From positions 310,001 to 374,000 of the forward strand of contig NZ_QPJM01000003.1 in assembly GCF_003337575.1 (NCBI RefSeq): a stretch of DNA of 64,000 nt. Direction: 5' to 3'. The notes beneath the pieces were generated by a model. It had not been told where the DNA came from, did not search any database, and saw only the letters and a list, made by a program, of their open reading frames with translations. The stretch is from Phyllobacterium bourgognense (lineage in GTDB: Bacteria > Pseudomonadota > Alphaproteobacteria > Rhizobiales > Rhizobiaceae). The translations under genes and the position numbers were made by a program. Every line of letters starts with the position of its first letter. The first letter of the stretch is position 1. Positions 16,643-26,596 of this stretch are shown here, in pieces.

Positions 16643-19102
16643 ATGATACGCTTGATCGGATATTTTTTCGGAATCGGCACTGTCATGGCGCTTCTGGGAG
16701 CGGGTGCCGTCGCGCTCTACGTGGTCAACATGTCAAAAGACCTGCCCGACTACGAAGTGCTGGCTAAGTATGAGCCGCCGGTCATGACACGTGTTCATTC
16801 TTCCGACGGTTCGTTGATGGCTGAATTCGCACGCCAACGCCGGCTCTATTTGCCGATCCAGGCAGTTCCCGATCGCGTCAAGGCAGCATTTATCTCGGCT
16901 GAAGACAAGAATTTCTACCAGCATCCCGGTGTGGATATCGCTGGTCTTACCCGTGCAGTCATCACCAATGTCCAGAATTGGGGCTCACGCCGCCCGGTTG
17001 GCGCATCGACGATTACACAGCAGGTTGCAAAGAACTTCCTCCTGAGCAACGACCAGACGATCGGACGCAAGGTCAAGGAGGCGATTCTTTCCTTTCGTAT
17101 CGAACAGGCCTATTCCAAGGATCGTATTCTCGAACTCTATCTGAATGAGATTTTCTTCGGCTTGAACTCCTACGGTATCGCCGGGGCTGCGCTGACTTAC
17201 TACAACAAATCGGTCAATGAACTGACCGTAGCCGAAGCCGCTTACCTCGCAGCGCTGCCCAAGGGGCCATCGAATTACCACCCGTTCCGGCAGCCGGATC
17301 GGGCCGTCGAACGCCGTAATTGGGTGATCGACCGCATGGCTGAAAATGGCTATGTGACCGCCGAGGAAGCAAAAGTAGCCAAGGCGGAACCGCTTGGCGT
17401 CACGCCGCGTCACACGGGCAATTATCTCTTTGCTTCCGAATATTTCACGGAAGAAGTCCGGCGTCAGATCATCGCCCGCTATGGCGAAAATGCGCTTTAC
17501 GAGGGCGGCCTGTCGGTTCGTACAACGCTCGATCCGAAAATGCAGGTGCAGGCGCGCGCAGCGTTGCAGCACGGCCTTTTCAAATACGATGAAGCGCGAG
17601 GCTATCGCGGCGCCTACAAGACCATTTCGACGAATGGCGACTGGGGCATTCCCCTTTCCGAGATAAAAGCGTTTTCCGATGTTCCCGACTGGCAGTTGGC
17701 CGTCGTGCTTGAGGTGACGCCGGAGCAGGCCACCATCGGGCTACAGCCGGAGCGGGACGCATCGGACAAACTTGTCACTGAACGCAAGAAAGGCACTATT
17801 GCAGCGGCGGATATCAAATGGGCTTTCCGCCTTCTCACTGATGAAAAGCGCACGACTGCCAAGTCGCTGGAGAGTGTTTTCAACGTTGGTGACGTGATCT
17901 TCGTGCAGAAGAAAGAGGGCAGCGACACCGAATTCGATCTGCATCAGGTGCCGAAAATCGAAGGTGGCGCGGTGGCGATGGACCCGCATACGGGGCGTGT
18001 GCTTGCCATGGTCGGCGGTTTCTCCTTTGCCGAGTCCGAATTCAACCGCGCAACGCAGGCGATGCGTCAGCCGGGCTCGTCGTTCAAACCTTTCGTCTAC
18101 TCCGCCGCGCTCGACAACGGCTACACACCGGCGTCGGTTGTGCTCGATGGGCCTATCTCCGTCGATCAGGGCGGTAGTCTTGGAATCTGGGCGCCGAAGA
18201 ACTACGGCGGCAAATTCGCTGGGCCGTCGACATTGCGCTACGGTATCGAGCAATCGCGCAATCTGATGACTGTGCGACTGGCACAGGACATGGGCATGAA
18301 ACTTGTGGCCGAGTATGCCGAGCGGTTCGGTATTTACGACAAGATGCTGCCGGTTCTCGCCATGGCACTCGGCTCCGGCGAAACGACGGTTCTGCGCATG
18401 GTCACGGGTTACTCGATCATTGCAAATGGTGGTCGCAAGATAACCCCGTCGATGATCGACCGGATTCAGGACCGCTATGGCAAGACGATTTTCAAGCACG
18501 ACGAACGCAAGTGCGATAATTGTTCGGCGGACGAGTGGAAAAATCAGCCGGAGCCAGAGCTGATCGACGATCGTGATCAGGTGCTCGATCCGATGACCGC
18601 CTACCAGATCACGTCCATGATGGAAGGCGTGGTTCAGCGTGGGACTGCGACGATCCTGAAAAGCCTTAATCGTCCGATTGCCGGCAAGACCGGAACCACC
18701 AACGATGAAAAAGACGCCTGGTTCATCGGGTTCACGCCGGATCTGGTCTTCGGTGTCTACCTTGGATATGACAACCCTTCGCCTATGGGGCACGGTTTTA
18801 CCGGTAGTGGTCTCGCGGCACCGGTGTTCAAGGACTTTGCCGAAGCTGCGCTTCAGGGGCAGCGCTCCGTCGATTTCCGCGTACCGGAGGGCATGGCCGT
18901 CCTCCCGATCGACCGCAAAACAGGCATGCGGGCATCGCCTGGTGGTCCAAATGTGATCATGGAAGCCTTCAAGCCGGGCACAGGACCTGCCGACAGCTAT
19001 TCCGTCATCGGCATGGACACGTTCTCTGAAGGCTCGCCTGTGGGCGTGCAGTCTCCGAACGTCAATCGGGCGATACAAGGCGGCGGCGGCGGCCTCTTCT
19101 AG
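16643..19102 (+). CDS. mrcA: Penicillin-binding protein 1A (bifunctional transglycosylase/transpeptidase)
   Basis: An 819-residue class A PBP that polymerises and cross-links peptidoglycan at the inner membrane. A membrane anchor covers about residues 7-29. The GT51 glycosyltransferase domain shows AEDKNFYQHPGVD (catalytic Glu) and STITQQVAKNFLL. The transpeptidase has the active serine in PGSSFKPFVYSAAL (SxxK), the SRN motif in EQSRNLM and KTGTTNDEKDAWF. The C-terminus is glycine-rich. mrcA followed by prfB is a conserved alphaproteobacterial order. Confidence 0.96.
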   Translation: MIRLIGYFFGIGTVMALLGAGAVALYVVNMSKDLPDYEVLAKYEPPVMTRVHSSDGSLMAEFARQRRLYLPIQAVPDRVKAAFISAEDKNFYQHPGVDIAGLTRAVITNVQNWGSRRPVGASTITQQVAKNFLLSNDQTIGRKVKEAILSFRIEQAYSKDRILELYLNEIFFGLNSYGIAGAALTYYNKSVNELTVAEAAYLAALPKGPSNYHPFRQPDRAVERRNWVIDRMAENGYVTAEEAKVAKAEPLGVTPRHTGNYLFASEYFTEEVRRQIIARYGENALYEGGLSVRTTLDPKMQVQARAALQHGLFKYDEARGYRGAYKTISTNGDWGIPLSEIKAFSDVPDWQLAVVLEVTPEQATIGLQPERDASDKLVTERKKGTIAAADIKWAFRLLTDEKRTTAKSLESVFNVGDVIFVQKKEGSDTEFDLHQVPKIEGGAVAMDPHTGRVLAMVGGFSFAESEFNRATQAMRQPGSSFKPFVYSAALDNGYTPASVVLDGPISVDQGGSLGIWAPKNYGGKFAGPSTLRYGIEQSRNLMTVRLAQDMGMKLVAEYAERFGIYDKMLPVLAMALGSGETTVLRMVTGYSIIANGGRKITPSMIDRIQDRYGKTIFKHDERKCDNCSADEWKNQPEPELIDDRDQVLDPMTAYQITSMMEGVVQRGTATILKSLNRPIAGKTGTTNDEKDAWFIGFTPDLVFGVYLGYDNPSPMGHGFTGSGLAAPVFKDFAEAALQGQRSVDFRVPEGMAVLPIDRKTGMRASPGGPNVIMEAFKPGTGPADSYSVIGMDTFSEGSPVGVQSPNVNRAIQGGGGGLF

Positions 19103-19340
19103 GTGCATTGCCATTCATGCCAGGACGGCCTGCAAATGGCGTTTTTCTGCGCTCCAGTGCTCATGTACGAGAATGTACACTTCGCTCTGGTGCTCGAAAA
19201 CCACCATTTTCGGCTCGTCCTGACCTGAATTTCAACACACCCTGAACCAATCGCTTCCCGCCAATCTCAGCACTTTACATCGAGCGGACCAGTCAATATG
19301 GTCCGCCGAAATTTGAGCATTAAGAAGGAACTGATTGCCG

Positions 19341-20469
19341 ATGCGCGCCGAAATCGAGACCCTCGTCGATGAGATCAAGCAGGCCATAAGCCTGCTGAGG
19401 AGGCATCTTTGACTGGGATACATCAATTAAACGCCTGGGCTATCTGAACCAGCTCGCCGAAGATCCATCCCTCTGGAACGACGCGCAGGAAGCGCAGAAG
19501 CTGATGCGCGAACGCCAGCAGCTGGAAGACGGCATCAACTCGATTCGCACGCTGACGCAGTCTCTCGAGGACAATGTCGAACTCATCGCCATGGGCGAGG
19601 AAGAGGACGACAAGTCGATCGTGACGGAGGCAGAAGAGAATATCCGCGCGATCAAACAGGAAGTCGACCGCCGCCAGATCGATACGTTGCTCTCTGGCGA
19701 AGCCGACGCAAACGACACGTATCTCGAAGTACATTCGGGCGCCGGAGGTACGGAAAGCCAGGACTGGGCGAACATGCTCCTGCGCATGTACACGCGTTGG
19801 GCAGAGCGTAAGGGCATGAAAGTCGAGCTGCTCGAAGTCCACAACGGCGAAGAAGCTGGCATCAAATCTGCCACCATCCTGGTCAAAGGGCACAATGCTT
19901 ACGGACTTTTGAAGACCGAATCCGGCGTACACCGGCTCGTGCGTATTTCGCCCTACGATTCCAATGCGCGCAGACACACGTCGTTTTCGAGCATCTGGGT
20001 CTATCCGGTCGTCGATGACAATATCGATATCGCCGTTACGGAAGCGGACGTCCGTATCGATACGTATCGCGCATCCGGTGCCGGTGGCCAGCACGTCAAC
20101 ACCACCGACTCGGCGGTTCGTATCACGCATATCGCCACGGGTATTGTCGTGCAGTGCCAGGCAGAGCGTTCACAGCACAAGAACCGCGCGACGGCCTGGT
20201 CGATGTTGCGCGCTCGTCTTTACGAGGCGGAACTGGAAAAGCGTGAACAGGCCGCGGATGCGATTTCAGCCTCCAAGACCGATATCGGCTGGGGACACCA
20301 GATCCGCTCCTACGTGTTGCAACCCTACCAGCTGGTGAAGGATTTGCGCACCGGCGTTGAAAGCACAAGCCCGCAGGATGTACTCGACGGCGATGTCGAT
20401 AAGTTCATGGAGGCCGCTCTGGCCCACCGCGTGCACGGATCGGATGTCGAAGTCGAAGACATCACATAA
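19341..20469 (+). CDS. prfB: Peptide chain release factor 2, made by programmed +1 frameshift
   Basis: RF2 ends translation at UGA and UAA. The first frame starts at 19341 (AAGGAA upstream) and meets TGA after 23 codons at 19410-19412. Reading resumes one base on at GAC ([17 protein letters not shown]) and runs to 20469, giving 375 residues, the normal length. The hydrolysis motif GGQ is in [13 protein letters not shown]; the stop-recognition tripeptide is SPY ([12 protein letters not shown]) rather than the E. coli SPF. Because the internal TGA is read by RF2 itself, synthesis is autoregulated. This is an intact gene, not a pseudogene. Confidence 0.96.
19398..19413 (+). promoter_or_regulatory. 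prfB: Programmed +1 frameshift site of prfB
   Basis: The site reads AGGAGG CAT CTT TGA C. An internal Shine-Dalgarno hexamer at 19398-19403 is 3 bases from the slippery CTT, followed by the in-frame TGA and C, the same layout as the E. coli prfB site. When RF2 is scarce, the CTT-bound tRNA slips +1 to TTT and translation continues. Confidence 0.95.
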
Positions 20470-20506
20470 CTATCACCTCAAAAAAATAGATTGCAACTTC
20501 TGGGAA

Positions 20507-20529
20507 GTGGTATGATTTAATCCTACCAC
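20507..20529. promoter_or_regulatory. Inverted repeat before parDE, candidate operator
   Basis: GTGGTA and TACCAC are perfect 6-base arms around 11 bases, 26 bases before the parD ATG, with AT-rich TATGATTTAAT between them that could be the -10 region. ParD-type antitoxins normally repress their own operon from such a dyad; this is inferred. Confidence 0.4.
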
Positions 20530-20554
20530 GTATATTTTTCTTGGAGGTTGGAAA

Positions 20555-20842
20555 ATGGCTGCTGCCGAAAAACGCACGTTCAGTCTGCCTAGCGAGCAAG
20601 CCCGTTATATAGACAAGCTTGTCAGATCGGGCACTTATGCCACGAGCAGCGAGGTCATTCGAGCTGGTTTGCGCGCATTGCAAGAGCGTGATGCCGCTGT
20701 GGAGCGATGGCTCCGTGAGGAAGTGGTGCCCGTGACCGCAAAAATGCAGGCAAACCCAGAGAGTGCCATTTCCATCGACGACGTTTTCAATGGAATCCGT
20801 CGTTTGCACGCGCAACAGCTGAAGGGTGATAGTGACACATAG
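20555..20842 (+). CDS. parD: ParD-type antitoxin (ribbon-helix-helix)
   Basis: A 95-residue protein of the ParD/CopG class: the N-terminal strand RTFSLPSEQARYIDKLV, then TYATSSEVIRAGLRALQERD forming the ribbon-helix-helix DNA-binding and dimer unit, followed by a flexible acidic C-terminus that would bind the toxin. TTGGAGG is six bases before the ATG. The last codons overlap the start of the parE-like toxin, typical for a type II toxin-antitoxin pair. An inverted repeat upstream is a likely autoregulatory site. Confidence 0.9.
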   Translation: MAAAEKRTFSLPSEQARYIDKLVRSGTYATSSEVIRAGLRALQERDAAVERWLREEVVPVTAKMQANPESAISIDDVFNGIRRLHAQQLKGDSDT

Positions 20843-21137
20843 GGTGCTATTCTCGCCTCAAGCCAACATTGATCTGCGCGAACTTTATCTTTACATCGCC
20901 GCGGACGCTGGCCGTGCCCGAGCCATCGCTTATCTGGAGCGGATTGAAATCTATTGCCGAGGCTTCGCAAACTTTCCGGAAAGAGGAATGAAGCGTGACG
21001 ACCTGTGGCCCGGTCTGCGTGTTGTCGGATTTGAACGGCGCGTGACGATCGCATTTCATTTCGACACTGACACTGTGACTTTTGACAGAATCTTGTATGG
21101 CGGTCGCGATCTGCCCAACCAGGTGGAACAAGACTAA
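20832..21137 (+). CDS. parE: ParE-type toxin
   Basis: A 101-residue RelE/ParE-fold protein: VLFSPQANIDLRELYLYIA at the N-terminus, YLERIEIYCRGFANFPERG in the middle and RVTIAFHFDTDTVTFDRILYGGRD at the end, all standard for ParE, which poisons DNA gyrase. The GTG at 20832 has AAGGG five bases upstream; a GTG at 20826 is too close to it. It overlaps parD by 11 bases and the convergent M23 peptidase by 4. The pair sits between housekeeping genes without mobile-element traces. Confidence 0.9.
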   Translation: MTHRVLFSPQANIDLRELYLYIAADAGRARAIAYLERIEIYCRGFANFPERGMKRDDLWPGLRVVGFERRVTIAFHFDTDTVTFDRILYGGRDLPNQVEQD

Positions 21138-22417
21138 AGTTCGGCTGCCAGCTTTCGGCCAATCGCCAGATACCCGACAGGATTGACCGGGCTGCCGTTT
21201 CTGCGAACTTCATAATGCAGATGCGGGCCCGTCGAGCGGCCAGTACTGCCGACCTTGCCGATCGTATCGCCAAGTTTCACGCGCTGGCCGACGCTTACCA
21301 GAATCAGACTCAAATGGCCATAACGCGTTGTAAGTCCGTTGCCGTGGTCGACCTCGACCATATTGCCATAGCCGCCAGTATAATCGGCGGCGGTCACCGT
21401 TCCGTTGGCGGTGGCATGCACCGAGCTTCCCGATATGGCGCGAAAATCCATGCCGGAATGAAACGCGATCATTCCCAGAAGCGGGTCGGCGCGTGAACCA
21501 AAGGGGCTCGAAACCGGCATACCGGGAACCGGATTAGCGATAGGAACGGATTTTGCGAGGCTCTTGGCGCTCTCGAGCCGCTGTACCGCCTCATCGAGAT
21601 CGGCAAATTTTGTGTCGAAACCGGACGTCGGACTTGTGCTTGCCAGCAGCAATGGTCCACCCGTACCGGCATTCTCATCGTCAGGGACCTGTTTCACGCC
21701 GGCCGCAGCCAAGGCGTCCATAATCCTGTCGGCGCTCTCATAGGCGGTGTTGGAGAGCTTCTGCATTTGCTGAGTCTGCCGGGATTCTATCCCGGTTAAG
21801 GAATGATCGACGGATTTGAGCAGAAGCTCGGCCTTGTCCACGCTGGTTTTGGCCTTGTCGGGGCGAGGCTCCGGCTTGCGTGTTGAAGTCGTTGGTCCCG
21901 TAATGATTGGATCGATGCCGTAAAAACCTTGTGCTTCATCGGAATTCACCACGTCCTGACCGTCACTCTCCATCGAAAGAGCATTGGCAGCGTCTCCCGG
22001 CAATACGGCCCCGGCTTTTTCAGCCCGCTGCAGCACCGGCGCAAGCTTGTCATGCCGCTCGCTCAGTGCCCTTTGCCGTTGAATGAGGTCACTGACTTTG
22101 CCGTCCATCAATTTCTGGTCAAGCAATTGCCGGCTTGTGACACGATCGAGTTGAATGCGCAGGGCAGCTATCCGGTCTTCATAGGCCTGCTGCAGGCGAG
22201 CCTGACGGGCAACGCTGCCGGTTATCAGATCATCGCGGAAGACCAGATAGGATGTCGCGAGGAGATAGCTGCCGGCAAAGCCAAGGGCGAGGGTGCCACC
22301 CAGAAGTGCCATCCACGGCTTGATGGTGAAATGCCGGATGGTTTCGCCCCGCGCGATGATAATCGTGTGGGGCTCTTTTGTGCTGCCGAAGATGCTGGAA
22401 TTTATAGGCTTCTTCAT
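21134..22417 (-). CDS. M23 (LytM-domain) peptidoglycan endopeptidase
   Basis: A 427-residue envelope protein with one N-terminal membrane segment (about residues 35-58), a long coiled-coil-like helical region (residues 65-140 and 190-235) and a C-terminal LytM domain. The zinc ligands are all visible: FHSGMDFRA (HxxxD), then RYGHLS and PHLHYEV (HxH). It is therefore likely an active endopeptidase, unlike EnvC-type activators. Such proteins act in cell separation and polar growth. Its promoter would be in the 117-base AT-rich gap to bcp. Confidence 0.92.
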   Translation of the reverse strand: MKKPINSSIFGSTKEPHTIIIARGETIRHFTIKPWMALLGGTLALGFAGSYLLATSYLVFRDDLITGSVARQARLQQAYEDRIAALRIQLDRVTSRQLLDQKLMDGKVSDLIQRQRALSERHDKLAPVLQRAEKAGAVLPGDAANALSMESDGQDVVNSDEAQGFYGIDPIITGPTTSTRKPEPRPDKAKTSVDKAELLLKSVDHSLTGIESRQTQQMQKLSNTAYESADRIMDALAAAGVKQVPDDENAGTGGPLLLASTSPTSGFDTKFADLDEAVQRLESAKSLAKSVPIANPVPGMPVSSPFGSRADPLLGMIAFHSGMDFRAISGSSVHATANGTVTAADYTGGYGNMVEVDHGNGLTTRYGHLSLILVSVGQRVKLGDTIGKVGSTGRSTGPHLHYEVRRNGSPVNPVGYLAIGRKLAAEL

Positions 22418-22534
22418 TGCGGCTACGCTCGTTGATTTGCAGCTTCAATTTATACAGCGATTACACTCTGTTAGGGTTAACAAATCCTGACAACTGCACT
22501 GTATTTCAATCAAATTGCAGCTAAAACGGGCAAA

Positions 22535-23008
22535 TTATGCTTCAAGAGCCTTGGTCGCTTCGAGCACTTCGGCCGCATGTCCCGGAACTTTTACCTTGTT
22601 CCAGATTTTGGCGATCTTGCCAGCCGAATCGATCAGGTATGTCGTCCGTTCTACGCCCATATATTTCCGGCCATACATGCTCTTCTCAACCCAAAGACCG
22701 TAGGCTTCGATGATTGCCTTGTCTTCGTCGGCAACGAGATCAACCTTCAAATCGTGTTTTGTCTTGAACTTGTCGTGTTTTTTGACGGGGTCCGGCGACA
22801 TTCCGATGACCTTCGCACCAAGCTTTTCAAACTGCGGTCTGAGACCGGAAAATTCGATCGCTTCCTGGGTGCAGCCGCTCGTGTCGTCTTTAGGATAGAA
22901 ATAGAGAATGACAGGCTTTCCGCGCAGGCCCGACAGGGTGATCGTACCGCCACCATCACGAGGCAAGGTGAAGTCCGGCGGGGTGCTGCCGATATCCAAA
23001 ATAGTCAT
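22535..23008 (-). CDS. bcp: Thioredoxin-dependent thiol peroxidase, Bcp type
   Basis: A 157-residue peroxiredoxin Q/Bcp that reduces hydrogen peroxide and organic peroxides. The peroxidatic motif is YPKDDTSGCTQEA (PxxxTxxC), at about residue 46. This cysteine is the only one in the protein, so the enzyme must work by a 1-Cys mechanism without its own resolving cysteine. It is divergent from the AsmA-like gene and expressed separately from the M23 peptidase. Confidence 0.95.
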   Translation of the reverse strand: MTILDIGSTPPDFTLPRDGGGTITLSGLRGKPVILYFYPKDDTSGCTQEAIEFSGLRPQFEKLGAKVIGMSPDPVKKHDKFKTKHDLKVDLVADEDKAIIEAYGLWVEKSMYGRKYMGVERTTYLIDSAGKIAKIWNKVKVPGHAAEVLEATKALEA

Positions 23009-23116
23009 AGGAATGCCTTTCTTTGATGATTGAACGCGAACGCTACTTACGCAATTATAGAGAGGTGCGGGAATCGTCTACGGTTTCCCAATTGATTCCT
23101 CAATTGGCTTTGGAAT

Positions 23117-26100
23117 TTGACAGAGAAACCGAAAAGAGTCCGCTTTACCAAGCGGGACTTCACGAAACTGCACCAATATCCTTCTGCTTGCGAGCAAGAC
23201 GAGGTTCCCGTAGCGACGCCTCGAAGGCGATCGCGGCTGCATTTCGCCGCCGGTGCCACATGCTCATTCCTTATTCTGATCGCTGTTTTGGCCGGTATAG
23301 CTTTTGTCGTTCTGCGCGTGGGCATTGGTGGTGAAGCTCTGACGCAGCGCGCGCAAACGGCTCTCAAGACTGTTCTAGGCCCCGACACCGACGCTACGAT
23401 CCAGTCAGCGCAAATTTCACTCGACCAGCGTCATCACGTGGCCCTCGAGGCTCGAGACGTCAATATTACCGATGCCAAGCGTGGCATCGAAATCAATAAT
23501 GTACGCTCTGTCCGTATTGGTCTGGCAACAATGCCCTTGTTGCACGGCAATGTGAGTGTCGAGCGACTGGAACTCGACGGCGCTCAGATCAAGGTCACCT
23601 CGGTTGTACCGTTCGATTTCATGTCTTTGGTGCCCAAGGACGATCGCGGCCTTGTCGATCTCGACAGTGCATCGGCGGCGATTTTCTCGGGTCTCCAAAG
23701 CGCGGTATCGCTGCTCGATCAGCGTGAGACGCGCGATATCTCGATTGCAGATACAACGTTTGATTTCACGCTTGCGGGAGCGCCGGAACGTTTGCGCATC
23801 GTCAATCTCGATCTATCGGAAACCGGTGGGCCGGTTGCCATCAATGGCACGGTGGAGTGGCGCGGAAAGCAAGTCGATATCAATGCTCAGGCAAAGCGTT
23901 CCGCAATCGGAGCGAAGATCGAAGCCTTTTCGCTGGCCGTCAGCAAGATTCCGCTCGCAGGCAAATTCGGTACGGCCCCTGTACCCGACATTGACGGCAT
24001 CAAGCCCGATGGCGCCTATCTGACCTACGACAATCTGGCTGAGGTGAAGCTGGATGGCCTGGCGGCGACCGCTTCCGAGCCAGCGCGTGTCTGGGGTGCG
24101 CTCAATATCGGCAATGGCCCCGTTACGATCGGCAATGTCGAAGATATGGCGGTGGAATCCCAGATCAATTTCGAACACGTATCCGGGGTCGACCAGATTG
24201 CGATCAAACCGTCGAACATTCATTTCGGTGGATTCACGGGTATGGTCGAAGGATCAATCGGACGGGAGACGCTGTCGCCGGGTCCTGCGTCAGCGGCCAA
24301 TCCGGGTTACCAGTTCGAACTTACCACGAAAGACGCCAAATCAGCTCCTGCCGATTCTCCGATCTCGGCGCTTCCCTTCGATGCCCGTCTTGCGGGCCGG
24401 TATGATTTGGCGTTGAAGCACCTCGATGTGTCGCAGATAGAAGTGCTGGCAAACAAGGAAAGTTCGCTGTCCGGCAACGCCAGCGTTACTTTCGGCGGTG
24501 GTTCACCTGCGATGAACCTTGACTTGCAGATACCTGAAATGCCGGTCGCGGATGTCAAGCAGCTATGGCCTATCTGGGTCGCTACGGGTGCTCGACGCTG
24601 GCTCATCGACAAGATGCACGACGGTGAGGCGAAGGATAGCACAATCAAAGTGACGTTTCCGGCCGGACGATTCAACGGACCAGGCAAGCCGCCACCTCTC
24701 GAGGATAATGAAGTTCAGGTCGATTTCAATGTCACGGGCTCGCGGTTCGATATTGTCGGAGAACTACCAGCTGTTCAGAACGCCGATGGGAAAATCAGCG
24801 TTCGAGGCGCCTATACGATGATCAGTCTGGAGAAGGGGTCGTCAATCACGCCCGCCAATCGCGAGGTGAAGATCGTCGATGGAAAGCTTGTCATTCCGTG
24901 GGGCCCGCAACGCCCTGTCCTCTCCGACCTTGATTTGAATGTTGTTGGGGATGCTTCCGCCGTGTCGGAGTTCATCGGCTTCAAACCGATCAATGGATTG
25001 AAAAATCTTCCTTTTGTTCCGGAGGACATAAAAGGCGATGTGAAGGCGCACGTGCTCGTGACATTCCCGATAACACGCCGTGCGCCAGCGGGAAGCCTGA
25101 CATGGTCCGCTGATATGCAATTATCCAATGTTTCGATCGCAAAGAAGATCGACGGGCAGACGATAACCGATGCTGACGGAACGCTCTCCGTCAATCAGGA
25201 TGAAGCCCTCATCGAGGCCACCGCGCAGGTGAATGGCATTCCCGCTGAAGTGACGATGTTTGAACCCTTGGGGAAAAACACAGCGAAGCGCGAACAGAGT
25301 GTAACTTTGCAACTCGATGACAAGACCCGGAACGCTCTATTCCCGGCGCTCGATCCTTTGCTTTCTGGCCCGATTTCCGTGGAAATCGACAAGGCCGCCG
25401 ACGGGTCGCGGGTCGCTACCGCCGATCTGACGAAGGCCGAAATCAAACTTACACAGCTGGGTTGGACCAAGGGAGCGGGCGTAAAAGCGACCGCAAAATT
25501 CTCGCTCCAGCAAGATGGGGACAACGCCAGTATCCGCAACCTTGACGTTTCCGGCGACACATTCCGCTTGCAAGGCGATGTGAATGTCGTGGATGGGGAT
25601 ATGACCTCGGCTGATTTTGGTACCGTCAGGTTAAATCGCGGTGACGATATCGCGGTAAAGGTCGACCGCACCAAATATGGATACAGGGTCGGTGTGAAGG
25701 GCAGTTCATTCGATGCCCGCCCTTTGCTCAATCAGATAACAGACAAGAAAAAGAACGGAGGCAACGACAGCAACAGCAAGCAGCGCGTGCTGGTCAACGC
25801 CGACATCGATAACGTTACCGGTTTTTACTCCGAGAACTTTGGCAATGTGTCTCTGTCCTATGAGGGGGTGGGTTCAAATGTTTCGGGCCTCGCCTTCAAC
25901 GCCGTAACCAGAACCGGACAGAAGGTGGTGGCAGCCGATAGTTCAGAAAGTGGTGCGCGTTCGATCAGCCTGCAGTCGAAGGATGCCGGTGCGGTACTGC
26001 GCTTCTTCGGTTTTTACGACAAGATGTCCGGAGGCAGCATCAATGTTGCGCTCGATTCCAAGGGTGACGGTCCTTTGCGGGGGCAGATCGACGCGCGCGA

Positions 26101-26548
26101 TTTCACACTGGTCAACGAACCGCGTCTGGCCAAACTGGTATCGACAGCACCCAATGGTACGAGCCTCAACGATGCGGTGAAGAAGAATATCGACGTATCG
26201 AAAGTGACATTCGACCGCGGTTTCTCGCAAATCGAGAAGGGGGCGAATTACATCAACCTTGCCAATGGCGTTATCCGCGGTTCGACGATCGGCACGACGT
26301 TCCAGGGCGTGCTCAGCGATCCGCAGGGCAACATGTCGCTGACAGGCACATTCATGCCCGCCTACGGGATCAACCGCATCTTCGGCGATGTCCCGATCCT
26401 TGGCCTTTTCCTTGGCAATGGCCGCGATGGCGGGTTGATCGGCATCACCTACAAGCTGATCGGGCCATTGAAACAGCCGCAGATTATCGTCAATCCGATT
26501 TCGGTGATCGCGCCGGGTATTTTCCGTTCTATCTTCGAGTTTCAGTAG
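23117..26548 (+). CDS. Large AsmA/YhdP-like DUF3971 membrane-anchored protein
   Basis: A 1143-residue protein with a basic cytoplasmic N-terminus, one membrane segment (about residues 45-68) and a very long periplasmic part made of repeated beta segments, the build of the AsmA-like/DUF3971 (YhdP-related) group. In E. coli these proteins bridge the periplasm and help move phospholipid to the outer membrane; the same role is inferred. The frame opens with TTG at 23117, the only start codon before the membrane segment; its ribosome binding site is weak. The C-terminal region ILGLFLGNGRDGGLIGITYKL is hydrophobic, here cut to its core LGLFLG. Confidence 0.85.
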   Translation: MTEKPKRVRFTKRDFTKLHQYPSACEQDEVPVATPRRRSRLHFAAGATCSFLILIAVLAGIAFVVLRVGIGGEALTQRAQTALKTVLGPDTDATIQSAQISLDQRHHVALEARDVNITDAKRGIEINNVRSVRIGLATMPLLHGNVSVERLELDGAQIKVTSVVPFDFMSLVPKDDRGLVDLDSASAAIFSGLQSAVSLLDQRETRDISIADTTFDFTLAGAPERLRIVNLDLSETGGPVAINGTVEWRGKQVDINAQAKRSAIGAKIEAFSLAVSKIPLAGKFGTAPVPDIDGIKPDGAYLTYDNLAEVKLDGLAATASEPARVWGALNIGNGPVTIGNVEDMAVESQINFEHVSGVDQIAIKPSNIHFGGFTGMVEGSIGRETLSPGPASAANPGYQFELTTKDAKSAPADSPISALPFDARLAGRYDLALKHLDVSQIEVLANKESSLSGNASVTFGGGSPAMNLDLQIPEMPVADVKQLWPIWVATGARRWLIDKMHDGEAKDSTIKVTFPAGRFNGPGKPPPLEDNEVQVDFNVTGSRFDIVGELPAVQNADGKISVRGAYTMISLEKGSSITPANREVKIVDGKLVIPWGPQRPVLSDLDLNVVGDASAVSEFIGFKPINGLKNLPFVPEDIKGDVKAHVLVTFPITRRAPAGSLTWSADMQLSNVSIAKKIDGQTITDADGTLSVNQDEALIEATAQVNGIPAEVTMFEPLGKNTAKREQSVTLQLDDKTRNALFPALDPLLSGPISVEIDKAADGSRVATADLTKAEIKLTQLGWTKGAGVKATAKFSLQQDGDNASIRNLDVSGDTFRLQGDVNVVDGDMTSADFGTVRLNRGDDIAVKVDRTKYGYRVGVKGSSFDARPLLNQITDKKKNGGNDSNSKQRVLVNADIDNVTGFYSENFGNVSLSYEGVGSNVSGLAFNAVTRTGQKVVAADSSESGARSISLQSKDAGAVLRFFGFYDKMSGGSINVALDSKGDGPLRGQIDARDFTLVNEPRLAKLVSTAPNGTSLNDAVKKNIDVSKVTFDRGFSQIEKGANYINLANGVIRGSTIGTTFQGVLSDPQGNMSLTGTFMPAYGINRIFGDVPILGLFLGNGRDGGLIGITYKLIGPLKQPQIIVNPISVIAPGIFRSIFEFQ

Positions 26549-26596
26549 GGGCCATCTTCTACAGGCTTGAGGCTTTGCCGGGTAGCAATGCCGCTG

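Noticed and set aside
17741-19114. Long minus-strand open frame (457 codons) opposite mrcA
   Set aside because: Antisense shadow of mrcA with His/Arg-rich composition and no ribosome binding site or motif.
19341-19412. Apparent short ORF and truncated prfB
   Set aside because: The stop is the programmed frameshift TGA, so the gene is intact.
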